From positions 5,146,001 through 5,210,000 of the forward strand of contig OZ020269.1 in the NCBI GenBank assembly GCA_963971225.1: 64,000 nt of DNA, in the 5' to 3' direction. This document shows, piece after piece, positions 26,355 to 38,774 of the stretch (positions within the stretch are counted from its first letter, which is position 1; each line of letters begins with the position of its first letter). The notes beneath the pieces were generated by a model. It searched no databases. It was not told the origin of the DNA and worked only from the letters and a program-made list of their open reading frames with translations. The stretch comes from Melieria omissa. Its lineage: Eukaryota; Arthropoda; Insecta; Diptera; Ulidiidae. Position numbers and translations under genes: made by a program.

Positions 26355-28847
26355 ATGTATGACTTGATGCCAATATCTGGTTGATATTATGAAGTTTCAT
26401 TTTTGCTGTGAGCCATTTGACATTACGTAGTAGTTTCCACTTTGGGCAGAGAATTTTTGATGAGCTGCAGCAAAGGTCCAGCAAATGGCAGTTTGGAATG
26501 TGATGCTCACGTATTTCAAATCAGGTCTCAATACTTTTCTATTGTATTGTTTATTATTATAAAAAATGATTTATAAGTTAGACAACACGTTTATTCAACT
26601 TCAATGTTTTCATTTGTTTCCTACTTCATATTTTGAATCTTTCAACTGGCAATTATGTTCTCAAACAATAGATTAGTTCATGTGTAGTAATTTCGAAGGC
26701 TAAAGTTTAGTTTTCGGTTTGTTCTTTCGCGTCCATATCGACCAAGTTAACGCCAACTGATTCTAACAACCAAATCTGCTGACAGCGTCACCCTGCACCG
26801 CAACGCCACAACGAATGCTCTAAAATTTATTTGCAAGGCGCAATAAACGAAAATAAAAATAAATAAGCAAAAATAAAAAGTGAAAATAAAAACAAAAACA
26901 TAAACATAAACATAAACTCCGGAAATAAATCGAAAAACTTGGCAAATATGTGTGCGTGTAGGCGCGCTTGTCAGCCATAAAAGTGGCGCTGGGTTACAGG
27001 TGCGTATACGTAATGTGCAATACTAAAGGATTTATATGCGCTGCGTGGGACTCTAAGTTTACTTACCGTTTGCATGTTTTTCTGGTTTTCTTTTTTGAGC
27101 GGCTTCGCAGCCATCGCGGGGACAACTTGCTTGCCGCTATCTGTCTGTGTGCTCGTCGCATTGGCGCACACAGGGAGGTTTCGGGGTGTTAAATCCCCAA
27201 ATACAAAAATTGCTGGTACAAAATATGGCATTCGACTCAAAAGTTGTACGCAAAGCCCCCTCCGCCCAACTGAAATCCTGTGTGCGCCACTGGCTGGCTG
27301 TGGGTATGTGCGTTCTTACGTGTGCGTCTAACTACGCTTCATGAGGCTTATTTTTGCCAACAAAATGTTGCTGCAACTCTTCGCTTTTATTTTTATACGT
27401 TTTCTGCAGAATTTATTTAAATGGTGGTAACTTTCGGTGAGCAGAGTGGCGAGGAGGTGACGTAGTGGGCTGACCACGTGTGATTGGGTATTGAGGCAAT
27501 GTTGAGCGAAATAAAATGGCAAATTATTGTATTGCTATACATTTTTCAAATAATTTAAAAAAGGCAGACAAGTAAAAGGTGAAAACGAAAAAGCATTTCA
27601 AGGAAAAGAGCGCAAAATGGACTGCAAAATAGGAGCAGCCACTGACTCGCCGCAAATGGTAAAGTCATTTAAAAATTTCATTCGTACACATTGGCGTCAA
27701 GTCATTTAAAATGCTTCGAAAGCAAAACCATCACAGAGCAGCACGGCAACCGTGCAAAATGTATGCAGTGCTCGAGCAGAAAAATGGTCTTTCTATAAAC
27801 TTTGCAAATGTGTGGCACAAATCGAACAATTTCGCGCCGAAACTGCTTGGGTGCTGTAATTCGGTTAAATAAAGCATCAGTGTTAGTTAAACCAACCAAC
27901 TATTGGTGGAAAGCGGAGAGGGGACTATACTTTCAAATGTAATCTTTAAATATTTTAACGGAAACGGAAACCTGATGAGTGAACGCAAGAAAGTAAAGAA
28001 AGGATAAGGAAAGAAAGAAAGGAAGGAAACAGTTGATTCAGTTAACTGTTGCAGAGCTTTGCAGAAAGAATGATAGGATGTGCTAGTTTTTTTGTTCAAC
28101 GAGCGAATCCTTAAGGACGCCTATAGGATTTCTTAGAGTCATTGGAAATGTTTCATTTCTCATTTAATTTACAAAACCTGCCTCAACACCATGAACATTG
28201 CGGTGACTATATACTCTCTTATTGTTGTAGAAATCCATATTCCAAAAGCTTCAGTGCTTATCTGTTGGTGAAATCGCATTAGCCACGTAAGTGTACTTAG
28301 GTGTTTCGCGTAACGGTGAGTAATTCATTGGAATATTTACTCCAGTGCTAGGATCAAGTTACGAAAACACTATCCTGCACACTGTGAGTCGGTCGCAAGG
28401 GATTCATAGGCGACTTACACGTTGAACGCAACCACAACAGAGATTTCGAATAAAGCAATTTAAAGCGCAACAACCAAATTCAAATGGAATATTAGCTTTT
28501 AGCTGTTAGAGAAAGCAAATAAACTGCTAACTATGAATAATTGCGGCAAATGTGGTGAGTGGAAAGTGAAAAGAAAACTGCAATGACGCCAAGCAACCAG
28601 AAAAAGTTTGTGGAAAGGAAACAGCATGGGCAAAGAGCTAAGAAGACTGCCGGAATGTTTATGCATTTGATTACAGCCATCACCGGCAGTAATAACACCA
28701 CAAACACCAGTCCGTACAAATACACACACACACACTCGCCGTTCTGCCGATGCTGCTGGCGAATAACAAATATTGCATCATATCGAATGATGGCAAATGA
28801 AAAACCAATACTTTGGCAATCAATCAACATATCGCACGCATAAACAC

Positions 28848-28865
28848 CCACACACACACACACAC
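28848..28865. repeat. CA microsatellite
   Basis: Nine uninterrupted CA units; a shorter CA run lies about 120 bp upstream at 28722-28735. Confidence 0.9.
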
Positions 28866-29516
28866 GCACAAAGAGGGAACCACCAACAGCAGCCAAATCA
28901 GTGAGTAGAACGGAGAACGGGATGGCAAGTGGTGGCCGGGTGGCGTTGGAATTGCTGGTGAAAAAGTACGCGGCGTATAAAAAAATGCGAATGTGTGAAA
29001 TCGACATCAGGCTGCGACAACGAAAATGTTAAGAAATTTATGAGCACTTTTATGATGGATCGTAAAGCATATGCCGAGCGCATATCAACCGCAAAACGCA
29101 CATAGAGCTGAAGCCTCACGCTGATGTTTGTATTTGTATACATGGCTACACCTACTTACGTATCCATCCACGACATATGAAGAATGGCTGCAAGCAGTTT
29201 GTACTTGTAGCTGGTGCGTCAAGTTGCCAGCAAGTCATGTCGTTTGATGTTCGGTTACGCAGCCATACAAACATAGAAAAATATTGACATACCCACATGC
29301 AGTCGGATACGTCCACATACTCGTCGTACATACGCACAGACTACGGCACTCAATTCAGTCGTTTAATACTAGTACAGCAGCTAAAGAAAAACAACAACAA
29401 AAATAACAACATAATAACCACAAGAAAAATATGTGTACGGCATTCTTGCAGTCAGTTGTCGGCTTCAATGGCAGCCATTGATATCCAACTCACTGCGAGT
29501 TGCAGCCGGCTGTACT

Positions 29517-29535
29517 TGTGTGTGTGTGTGTGTGT
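29517..29535. repeat. TG microsatellite
   Basis: A run of about nine TG units grades into TTTG repeats. Confidence 0.9.
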
Positions 29536-29749
29536 TTGTTTGTTTACTGGTATCTGATAGCGTCGCATTGATATGGTTTTGATAAATTGCCGCTTATTTA
29601 CTATGCATACCATGCAAACTTACCTTCAACACTATCGGTGACAGTCCAGAAAGTGCTGCGTGAATTATGGCTGCGAATGGACTTGATTGAATAGTTTCGG
29701 TTCAATTAAGTTTGAATCGATTAATTTATCGTTGATTTAGTAGTAAAAA

Positions 29750-30262
29750 CCATTGTTAGTATTAAAAAAAAATCGTTCGAATTCTTACACTTTACTCAAT
29801 ATACAAATTCAATTATTCATTTTTCAATAAACAATAAAAAATTCAGATTGTTTTTAAATACTTCTTAACGTAATTTAAATTTTAAATTTAATAAAAATGA
29901 ATTAATATTTGTTGTGATTGAAAAACCATTCATTTTTACTTTATTTGTGTTTTTTTCTAAAAAATTGATTTGATTTTTAAACGAAAATATAACCACAGTA
30001 CATAACTTAAAAAAATAAACTGAAAACAATTTAATAATAATAATTAAAAAATAATAATTTAAGGTTAAGATTATTTATTTGAAATTTACTTATAATTTTT
30101 ACTTTTTACTTTCTATAATTACTGTTGAAACCGGGGTTTATAATGAATAATAAATAATAATCATTATTCAATAATAATAACTAAAAAAGATTTTATTTAA
30201 GGTTAAGATTATTTATTTGAGATTTAATTATAATATTTACTTACTATAATTACTGTTAAAAC
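29750..30262. other. Very AT-rich block
   Basis: About 500 bases made almost wholly of A and T, with many AATAAT and TTTAAA motifs. Such blocks often act as matrix-attachment-like or nucleosome-poor spacers, but nothing here proves it. The distal part contains the tandem duplication listed next. Confidence 0.7.
30045..30262. repeat. Tandem duplication inside the AT-rich block, offset 138 bp
   Basis: The string AAGGTTAAGATTATTTATTT occurs at 30061 and again at 30199. Each copy continues through a similar TATAATTACTGTT segment. The two copies are therefore a direct duplication with an offset of 138 bases, differing by short indels. Confidence 0.85.
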
Positions 30263-33200
30263 TTGATTTTGTGGAACAGAACAGAAAGCTAAGAAAAACA
30301 GCCACACACACAAATATACGGCGATGCTTTGCTTGTTGCCGATGTTTTTGCTTGTGGCACGCCTGCTGCTGCCGCTGTTTGCTGATAACTATTTCAAGTG
30401 TTGTGTGGGTTGCCACAAATTGCTTCCACCGAGCTGCAACCGACCGCGCCGCCGACAACTCTCAAGCAACAGCCGAGGCACACAAGCACACAGCACGCAA
30501 CTGCACACTGCAAATAAATCAATCAAACGACAAATTTGCGCTCGGCAATTGTCAAGTTCGTCGCTGGTTATTTGTAGGCTGAACATAGCAAAACGACGGC
30601 TACGCACTGACCCCCACCTCCATTAAGGCCACTGTCGCAGTATCGCTGTTGTTGTTATTGTCTTTGTGCTGCCCTTTTCTACTGTCTCACTATCTTCCTC
30701 CCTCTAGGTTGTCGCAAGCCTCTGCCGCTCACTGCCAGCTGCCGTTACTGCCACCGCCGATGATTGCGGTTGCCGTCGCATTGATTGTGAGCATATGGCG
30801 GGCATTCTTCTTAAGTACAACCATTCAGCATTCCGTAGTCGAGCGCGCTTTGCAGTATATTTGCCTGTGACGTGCCGCTGTGTGAGTGTCTACGCGCAGA
30901 TGTGTGCGACGAGGCCACTTGCGGGCCATATGGGCTGACGCAAGCACACTTTTTAGGGTTACTTCGGGGAATGGGTTTAATTTATGGCCACCTTGCCGAT
31001 CGGTGTTGCGTGGCGTGACGTGGCCGGGTGTAAAAAATAAAGCATAATTAGAAATTCTGCCAGCATTCCGAAAAGTTTCGCTAGCAGCAAAATTAAGACT
31101 GATTGCCCAAGTAATTAATTGAAGATTAAATTAAATTGTGGCCTGCCAATGTTTGATGTGCGCGCATTCCACTTTCTGTCGACTTAAAATACAATTTATT
31201 TAATGTTGAAATTGAGAAAGTTTGTATCTGGTGTCATTACTAGGCAATTGACAACTTTTACATCAGGTTCGGCGTTGCGTATAAGTAACAAATATTTTAC
31301 ATTTGTGAGAAAAACACTGAACGAAATATTTGAAGCTATATTTTATTATCATTTTATTGTGTCTGGTTCGATTCTGATATTTGTTTAAGAGACTTGTATC
31401 GACCTATGTTCACTTTCACAAAAAATTAGTCGATTCTACGTTCCGTGTATGGCGAATCACAGCCCGCAGAATTGGCATCTGCAAGTATTTTTCTTCAAGG
31501 ATTTTCCACTCCTTTGATCTATTTACCCACCTACCATATTTCATAACGTTTTACTATCTTCCATTTCAATTAAGGCCTCACTCACTAAATACTCCTCAAG
31601 TCTTCATAAAATATTTACTAGTTGGAAAAATAGCTCACTAAATCATATCCCATCGCATTTTGTCGTGTCTCATTTCATCTCTTCTTCTAATGACTGAAAT
31701 TTGTCTCTTTCACACTTTGCGTTTCTTGCTCGAATTCGATTCGTTGCTCTCATCATTCTCCATCACCATCGCTTTTAGATTCGTAAGCATTTTTCTATTC
31801 GAGTTTCGCTGTTTGGGCCCCAAAAGGTCATTACTCGTGGAGATTAACATATGTAAGCGGATTGTGCTACACGTTATTCCGATTCTCTGGTTCGGTGCTC
31901 TATTTGCGCACACTTTTAGCTCAAAATTTAATTAGTCTGTGTGAGCCCATGAACACATGTACTACATATGACAAAAATTAAAACAATTTCAATTAAAAGT
32001 CAAATTGCCAATGCTACGGCCGGTCAATTCGCCTACACAAACACCATTTTTTGCAATATTTCCACTACAGCCTGAAGCGTATAAATTTGCATATGTTTAT
32101 GAAATTGATGCCGCATAAATGTGTTTCTGTTCTCTTTTTTATTTTGCTTTGCAGCACTCTGGCCTTATTGATTTAGCGAGAAATTGCAAAAAATTGTATA
32201 ACAAAAAGTAAAAACAAATTGTTGCCTGCATATTTTAGCGCATGAAGTGCCACAAACACGCATAGAGCCAAAGTAAAAACCGTAAAAAACAGCGCGTAAC
32301 TCAATTTGTTTGTGTCCACCCACGACCCCGCCTGATGCCGCGCACTGACTGTCGATATTTGTGTAGCATAAATTACGCATTTCGCCGATTATCTGCATTT
32401 TCGTATTTATTTGTAATTAAGCCATTTTTTTGGGGTTTTTTTTTACCAAATTACAATTGATAACGGTTCTTTAATTGCACAAAAATGGTTATTTATTCAT
32501 AAAGTTTTTTTTTTATTTATTATGATTATAAATTTTGTTGGTATTACTTTTGAAAAGTTTATATTATATTTTATTGGTTAAGCTAATTTAATTTACTTTT
32601 TCGCTTTTTTGTTTTTAGTCAAATTACAAAAACAAACAATTTTTCAATTGTGGCAAAATATGTAAAATGTTTGACATATTTTATTGAATTAGGTATTTTA
32701 TACAAATAAAAGTGCCGCAATGTTATAACAGTGTCTGACTTGAAGCAGGTCCAGAGCTGCCGTTCACCATCGGTCGTTTTGCAGTGCCCAAAAGTATGCT
32801 TCTACCTGACGTACATAGGTTCAATGTCCCTTTAATTTCATTTCCAGCTCAACCATTCTGTTTTGTGTTGCTTAAGTGCTGCTTTGAAAATCATGTGAGC
32901 TGCTCGAGCACTTCCCGGAATCAGGGCAGCAATGTTGACAAGTCGCCTTGTGTAGTGCTGAGTGTACCCATATGTCAGTTGAAATTGAGACACTGATGGA
33001 AAGAACCGCAAAAATAAATCAATTATAGCCGCACAACAGCAACCACAACAACAACAGCAACGGCTGCCACGCCAAGGGCAGCCAGTTTCAAAAGCAAACC
33101 CAAAACCTAAACTAATAAAAAGCAAAGATAAAACAGCAAGTAAAAGAGACTGCGAAAAAGAATGAAAAGTCGAAGCGGCCACGGCCACAGATGGCAGTTA

Positions 33201-33373
33201 GGCAGGCGGCGCTGCGCAGAGGCTAAGTAATCAGCAGCCGAGCAAGCCGGGCAGGTTAAGTGACAGGAACAACACAAATACTCAGAAGCACACAAATACG
33301 TCAGTCTGAATACGTGATGACAATTCAAAAGTTGCCTACATCTACATGCTGAGTGGTTGGTTGGTTGGTGTGC

Positions 33374-33389
33374 GTGTGTGTGTGTGTGT
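33374..33389. repeat. GT microsatellite
   Basis: A GT run directly follows a TTGG tetranucleotide repeat (33357-33369). Confidence 0.85.
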
Positions 33390-34424
33390 TCTTGAATTTT
33401 CTTAGTAATTGATTGAAATATTGATCAATTGAGGCACGCCAAATGCTAGTACCAACAACAGAAGCCACAACACACAACGCAAGCAGTCCTAATAGTATCG
33501 GCAAACAAAGCAGCCACTGCCAGCACAACAAATACCAACCAACAAAGCGTGATTCAACAGAAATCGCATCAATTGGATTAAACATCAAATCGATGTGCAC
33601 GCAACCTCCCACATACACACTCACTCGCTCGCATGCGGCGCTTGCGGCAAACTGAAACTGCACAGCGCACCACACGGCGTATACGTAACCACTATTGCGG
33701 GCACTGCGCAGGCGAGCGGCAGTGACAATGCAAAATGATTCACATTGCAGGCTTCTTCATGCGCTTCGTTTTCTCGTTTGCGCTTTGTGTTCTTCTTCTC
33801 ATTTGCCTTAATTTTAATTTCCTTCTCAAAGTGCATTTGTGCGAAAATCTCTCCGCTGCACTCGCCTTCACTCAATTGAAGACGAATTTAGCTGCTGTCG
33901 TTCAGCTGTTTTTGATAAACTTAAGCAGTGCGAATGCCGAGGACACTGTCTGTTAATTTCAATTTCAACGCTCAAAGCGGTCGCTAATTTTTTGGAGCTT
34001 TAAATGGAAATGTCAGCGCTTTATAGAATTCATAAAGCAATTTAAAATCTGACAAAAGTCTGTCGAAAGAATAAACTAGATTCGTATTGGCTTTTATGAA
34101 AGTGTATCCCATGTTATTCGTTTCAAATTTAAGTACTTTACATAAGCCAATTTATGTTAATTGGACTTTTGGAAGCCTGGAAATATGTATAGCCAGACAT
34201 TATGGTGGGCCGGTGAGAATATATGAGAGCTCGTGCAGTAAATAATGGCATAACTCAGAAAAGTGTTGTCAGGTAATGAGAGATGAAACTAAAGAGATGT
34301 ACCACATAGCACAGAAGGACTATTTTTCATTTCTTGCATGAAGTTATACCGACGTGTCCATCAAAGATTTTAAGCTACAAATTACGCATAACCATACTTT
34401 GACTTTGCATGACAGTTTAATGTT

Positions 34425-34470
34425 GCAACTATCACATCTGATAGTTGCAACTATCACATCTGATAGTTGC
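34425..34470. repeat. Two overlapping copies of a perfect hairpin, 22-bp period
   Basis: Each copy reads GCAACTATCA, CATC, TGATAGTTGC: two 10-base complementary arms around a four-base loop. The copies lie at 34425-34448 and 34447-34470 and share the GC at their junction. The tandem unit is therefore itself an inverted repeat. It is perfectly conserved between copies, so the duplication is either recent or maintained. Confidence 0.9.
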
Positions 34471-35483
34471 CCAAAAACACAGAGAGCGAACACGGGCAGA
34501 CTATTTATTTTTTTGGTAAAATTTGCAAACCTACAAAAACCTTAAAAAAACATTTTCCAAAAGCAGCAATGCTGAAATGTAAAAAATTTCAGCTGAAATT
34601 TTTCACACATCGTTGCATACGCGTAGTATGGAAAATGTGCTTTTTCAGTTTCGGAAATGATAAAATTCCAATTAATTTTTCTGTTTGTGTTTGTGCAGCC
34701 GTTTTTATTGCTTTTGTGAACTCTGCTCTCTATTTGTTCGAAAATTCTCTTTGGTACAAATGTTGCTTATTTTACCACACACACACGCACACACGCGCCC
34801 AAACAAACTTGTACGTAGCTACACAGGGCGGTATCAATATGTGAGCACTTCCGAGTGCAAAGTGCGCCGGCAATAAAATCCGGCCACACTGTCCGCATCT
34901 GTGACGCAAATGGACACTCGCTCAACTGCATACATACACACACATACATTCACGCGCACTAACAACAATAGAGCGCATGCTGACACCTTCAAAACGCAAG
35001 TCGACACCACCAGCAGCAGCTGCTGTCACCACAGTGCGACACTTTCTCGCTGGCTGACACAGACAAGCACACAAATTTTCCAATTTATTTGTATGTGTGA
35101 GTGTGTACGGGCAACACTTGTCTCAACACTTGTCATTTGATTGTCAATTTGTGCGCTTAGCTTCCACCAAATGGTATTTTCATATATAAATACGAGTTCC
35201 GTTAAAAAAGGTGACTTTTCAAATTTCACGCACTGCGTACATTCGGCTATTGATTTTTGTTTTTTTATATTCGTACACATGTTTAGCATGTTTGCGTAAA
35301 AAATGCTAGTTCCGGTCTATTAAAAGTTCCTACAAGAGAAACGAAGATAGTGAAAAACTAAGGATGCATGAAAAGATGAAAACGTAGCCTAAAAATGTAC
35401 AAAGGCACAAAAGGATACAAATTCGGGCAGAGTGTCAAAAGATTTCTGCTTTTCCCAACAATTTTTTGCATTTTTCACTTAAG

Positions 35484-35497
35484 TAATAAATGTTTTA
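35484..35497. repeat. Target-site duplication, left copy (SINE family 1, copy B)
   Basis: TAATAAATGTTTTA recurs exactly at 35832-35845. Three bases (ACA) separate this copy from the SINE's GCCGCC start. Confidence 0.85.
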
Positions 35498-35500
35498 ACA

Positions 35501-35831
35501 GCCGCCGTGGCTCAGTTGGTTAGTGCGCGGTCCAACGAGTCGCAGGCAGAGCGACGCAAGATCGAATACTGCATGTAGTAACACCTAAAAAAAAATAACG
35601 GGAAACTCGTTTTCTCTTTCGGTGGCTGTTCTCTCAGCTGGAAATGGCAAACCTCTGAGAGTAAAAATTGCCTATGAAAAAGCGCCCAACCTGCCGTTCG
35701 GAACCGGCATAAAACTGTAGGTCCCTTCCACCCGCGTACAAAATTCACACGCACAACACGGGTGGTTGCGGGAAGCTAGGCCTTAGTCTCGCGTAAGCGG
35801 GCTGTCGTGCCAATCAATTATTATTATTAAT
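35501..35831 (+). mobile_element. tRNA-derived SINE, family 1, copy B
   Basis: Same family as 21994-22324 in the opposite orientation. An A-box-like TGGCTCAGTTGG lies at 35508-35519 and a slightly decayed B-box, AGATCGAATAC, at 35559-35569 (copy A keeps the better GTTCGAATTC). The body matches copy A almost base for base, and the 3' end is a TTATTATTA tail. A 14-bp target duplication flanks it. Both copies are full length with few differences, which points to fairly recent activity. Minus-strand frames over this region are shadows. Confidence 0.85.
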
Positions 35832-35845
35832 TAATAAATGTTTTA
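35832..35845. repeat. Target-site duplication, right copy (SINE family 1, copy B)
   Basis: Exact copy of the 14 bases at 35484-35497. Confidence 0.85.
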
Positions 35846-37407
35846 TATCACAGAGATTTAAATTTGCAAGTTGAGTACAATTTAAGAGTTAAAAAGTTAT
35901 GTATGAAAAATCTTCGCATTTATGCATTTACCATTGTCAGACAATGATATATGCGTTGCTCAAATGGCTTCCTAGTATTTCTCATACTTCCAGTCACTTT
36001 GCAAGCGGATGCCGATCTCTTCAGCATGAGTGCAGCAACATGCCTCAAGTGTTGGCAACACGTTCGCACTTGCACCAATGAAGTTGCGGCTGAAGTTAAA
36101 GCTGCCATTGTCTGTTGGTCTGTAAAAAGCAGCACCGCACCAAACCAAACCGAACCGAATTCAACAAACGTAAAAATGCACACATCAGTCAGAGTCAGAG
36201 ATTCGAGTGTTGTACATGGATGCACCGCTGAGTTGGCGCTTTGAACTTAACAACTGATTGGTTACGGTGACTTGCACTGCGGGCAAGTGACACAAATGCC
36301 AGCTGCCAGATGCGGTGATGTCACACAACAACAACCAATACGGAATCACGTGCACAATTTTTGAGTGTCGAAAATGTTTTAGTAGATTTTTTTAATACTT
36401 AGCAGAAAGTATTTTGTGCTTAAGAAATAAGTGACTAAAATATTGCCATAACTTTTTTTTTAATAGAAATTATTTTAATTAAAGTCTGAATTGAAAATAC
36501 AAATTAATTTGAATTATATATTTCAGACTAGAAATCCAGCACATTAACATCGAAAGCGGATGCAGCATTTTAAATTGCGCGCATAAAGTTTGTGATTTAA
36601 TATTCAAATAGTTTCCGCTTTTGCTATTCACGATTAAGACTCATTCAACTGGCTCGGCTCCTTTGTAGACTTCTATCGCTGACAAGAAACACTGACACAC
36701 AACACACACACTTGCACGTGCACACTGACAGGAAGTGCAGACACGCTGCTTGCTCAAAAGAAATCGTAAATTGCTCCTGAGCTGAGCGCTTAAAGTATGC
36801 GAGAATTTCACTTTATTGTAGAAATGTAAAAGTGTGTGCTACCAGTTACTCATGCAAGCTTCATTATTAACGAATAAAGAATTTTTAGACATCCTAATTT
36901 AACTACACAACCAGCCTTTGTATGTGGGAAGCTTTGTTTTTGTAAATATGGCATTGGATAAAATGCCTAAAGTTTTGTCAAAATCATGAAATTCATTCCG
37001 TAAATCATCTTTCCCGCCACCACTTAGACGTCATCTTCCTTATCAGTGCAGTGTTTATGTTTTCATGTGTTTGCGTGCATTGCGCTTGTTGGCTTCAGTT
37101 GGCGCATGTTTGAGCGCCGGCCGCTGTTTTGTAAATTAATTACTCTAAACTATGTACAATGTTGTAAAACAAACACCCGTTGTTGTTGGTTTTGTACTTT
37201 ATGAAATTATTGTTGAAGCAGCAAAGTTGCAGGTGTAGCAAAGTTCATTTTGCGCGCGTGCAGCAGGAAAAAATCTGAATGCACGCAAAAGTGTTCAAAA
37301 CTTCAAAGGCAACATTGCTCGAGTGTGCAGCAGGCAGCAACGTAAACTTCAGTCGTGCATATAAAAACATTTTCTTGCTAAAAGCTTCGTACTACCAATG
37401 TGCTTAC

Positions 37408-37608
37408 CTGTTTAATTGTTGTTGTTTTACTGTTGCCGTTGCCTGCTAGTTGATGCCGGCTTGGAGAGTTGTTGCTGTTGTTTTCATTGTAACACTGCCG
37501 GAAGAATTTGACGGAAATAATGCAGCGTACCGGATATGAAGGACGCATACCGGTGCACGTTCCCCCAGAGCCGGTTTCTCGGCTCGAACTGAGTGTTGCG
37601 GCTGTCAT
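37408..37608 (-). CDS. Candidate first coding exon, unidentified
   Basis: On the minus strand an ATG at 37608 opens 67 codons that end exactly at a consensus donor, AAACAG|GTAAGC, with GT at 37407-37406. The predicted peptide starts MTAATLSSSRETGSGG, passes through a basic/aromatic part (CIISVKFFRQCY) and becomes Asn/Ser-rich before ending TTTIKQ. The exon would end in phase 0. Against it: the start context is weak, there is no homology I recognise, and an overlapping minus-strand frame (37484-37717) looks equally protein-like. The plus strand of this segment also stays open. The higher GC content here, compared with the flanks, is consistent with an exon or a promoter-proximal region. I regard it as a hypothesis only. 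Confidence 0.25.
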
Positions 37609-38756
37609 CCACACCCAGGTTGTGTGCCGAGCGCAAGAAATTTAAGACGAAGAATGCAATGTTGTGATTACAAAGTAAGAACGCCAGGACACGAAAATCG
37701 CGGAAGCAGTCAAACACTTCAGGCGACCCTCAGCGGGTGCGGCGATTGTTTGGCTGCCTGCGAAAAGCGAGCGTTGTCGGAGTTTCGAAAGTCGATGCAA
37801 AATGATTATTACACGGGCGGCGAGGGGATGTAAAGTTGTGCTGTTGTAAAAATGTGATCAAAGTGAATGATGGCAATCAACTAGTTGACATATTAAATGG
37901 GTACCTGTGCAAATCCGTGCGCGGCATGGCGTGTCCGACACTCTTGCGGTAGGTTGGGGCAACGCCAAATCCAGTCGGCTGTACTTGAGTGCTTGCAATC
38001 AAGCTGGAAGCTATGAAATTCAATTGTAAGAGGGGACGTAACGTAGAACGTTATATTTCAACTCCTTTCGTTTGTTGATCTATTCGGAGACTGCTCAAGG
38101 TCCACATTATAAATGCTGAACAAAAAGCCTGTAAAAAACAATTTACTAACTTTAAACAAACTTGAATTCCTTTTTCTTTGAATACTAAATCAATTTTTTA
38201 ACGTTTTTTCCACTCCTATCATTTTTTCATCTATTCGGTAGTATCAGTTGTAGACGGCAGTAAAGAGTTTTAGAGTTTAGTGAGTCCAACCGACTTTTTG
38301 TTAATCTAATCACTAAACTTATTTGCATACTCCGAGAAAAACCAATTAATTTTCCACTCATTCCTGCTCCCAAAACATGAAATTTGTATGAAGATCAACA
38401 GTGAACTAACGACATTTTCTTTCCCAACTCCTCCTGTTATTTCTTCAATAATTTCAGTCAAACTCAAAAAAATTTAGTTAAAAGTAAAACATTGATGTCT
38501 CGAATTGACTTAATGCCTCAAAAATTTTATTACTGAAAGTTAAAATTCTTGCATGGGAATTTAATTATAATATTTCTATCCCTCACATGCGCCGCACCCA
38601 AGCACAAAGTTTGTCAAAGAGGTTAATTCATTCATGGTCTTTTTTGTGTGTTTTCAACTCACACCCACACAAACACTATGCAAAATAATTTCCTGTATTT
38701 CTTTCTGCATTTTCGTGCTCCACCTCTTTCATTGTGCGTACTAAGCAAACGCAAAA

Positions 38757-38774
38757 CACACACACACACACACA
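38757..38774. repeat. CA microsatellite
   Basis: Nine CA units, uninterrupted. Confidence 0.9.

Larger units (their letters stand above)
22336..35483. other. Long non-coding stretch, no gene seen
   Basis: Thirteen kilobases without a supportable exon. It has CA/TG runs at 26337-26354, 28722-28735, 28848-28865, 29517-29535 and 33374-33389, an AT-rich block with a tandem duplication at 29750-30262, and an unusual tandem hairpin at 34425-34470. The longest open frame (minus strand, 23257-23853) is compositionally mixed, lacks any family motif and overlaps other frames, so it is not called. A TATAAAAG match at 25263-25270 has no associated gene. Confidence 0.55.

Noticed and set aside
35501..35575. 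tRNA-like head with A- and B-boxes
   Set aside because: SINE family 1, same reasoning; the B-box is also degraded.
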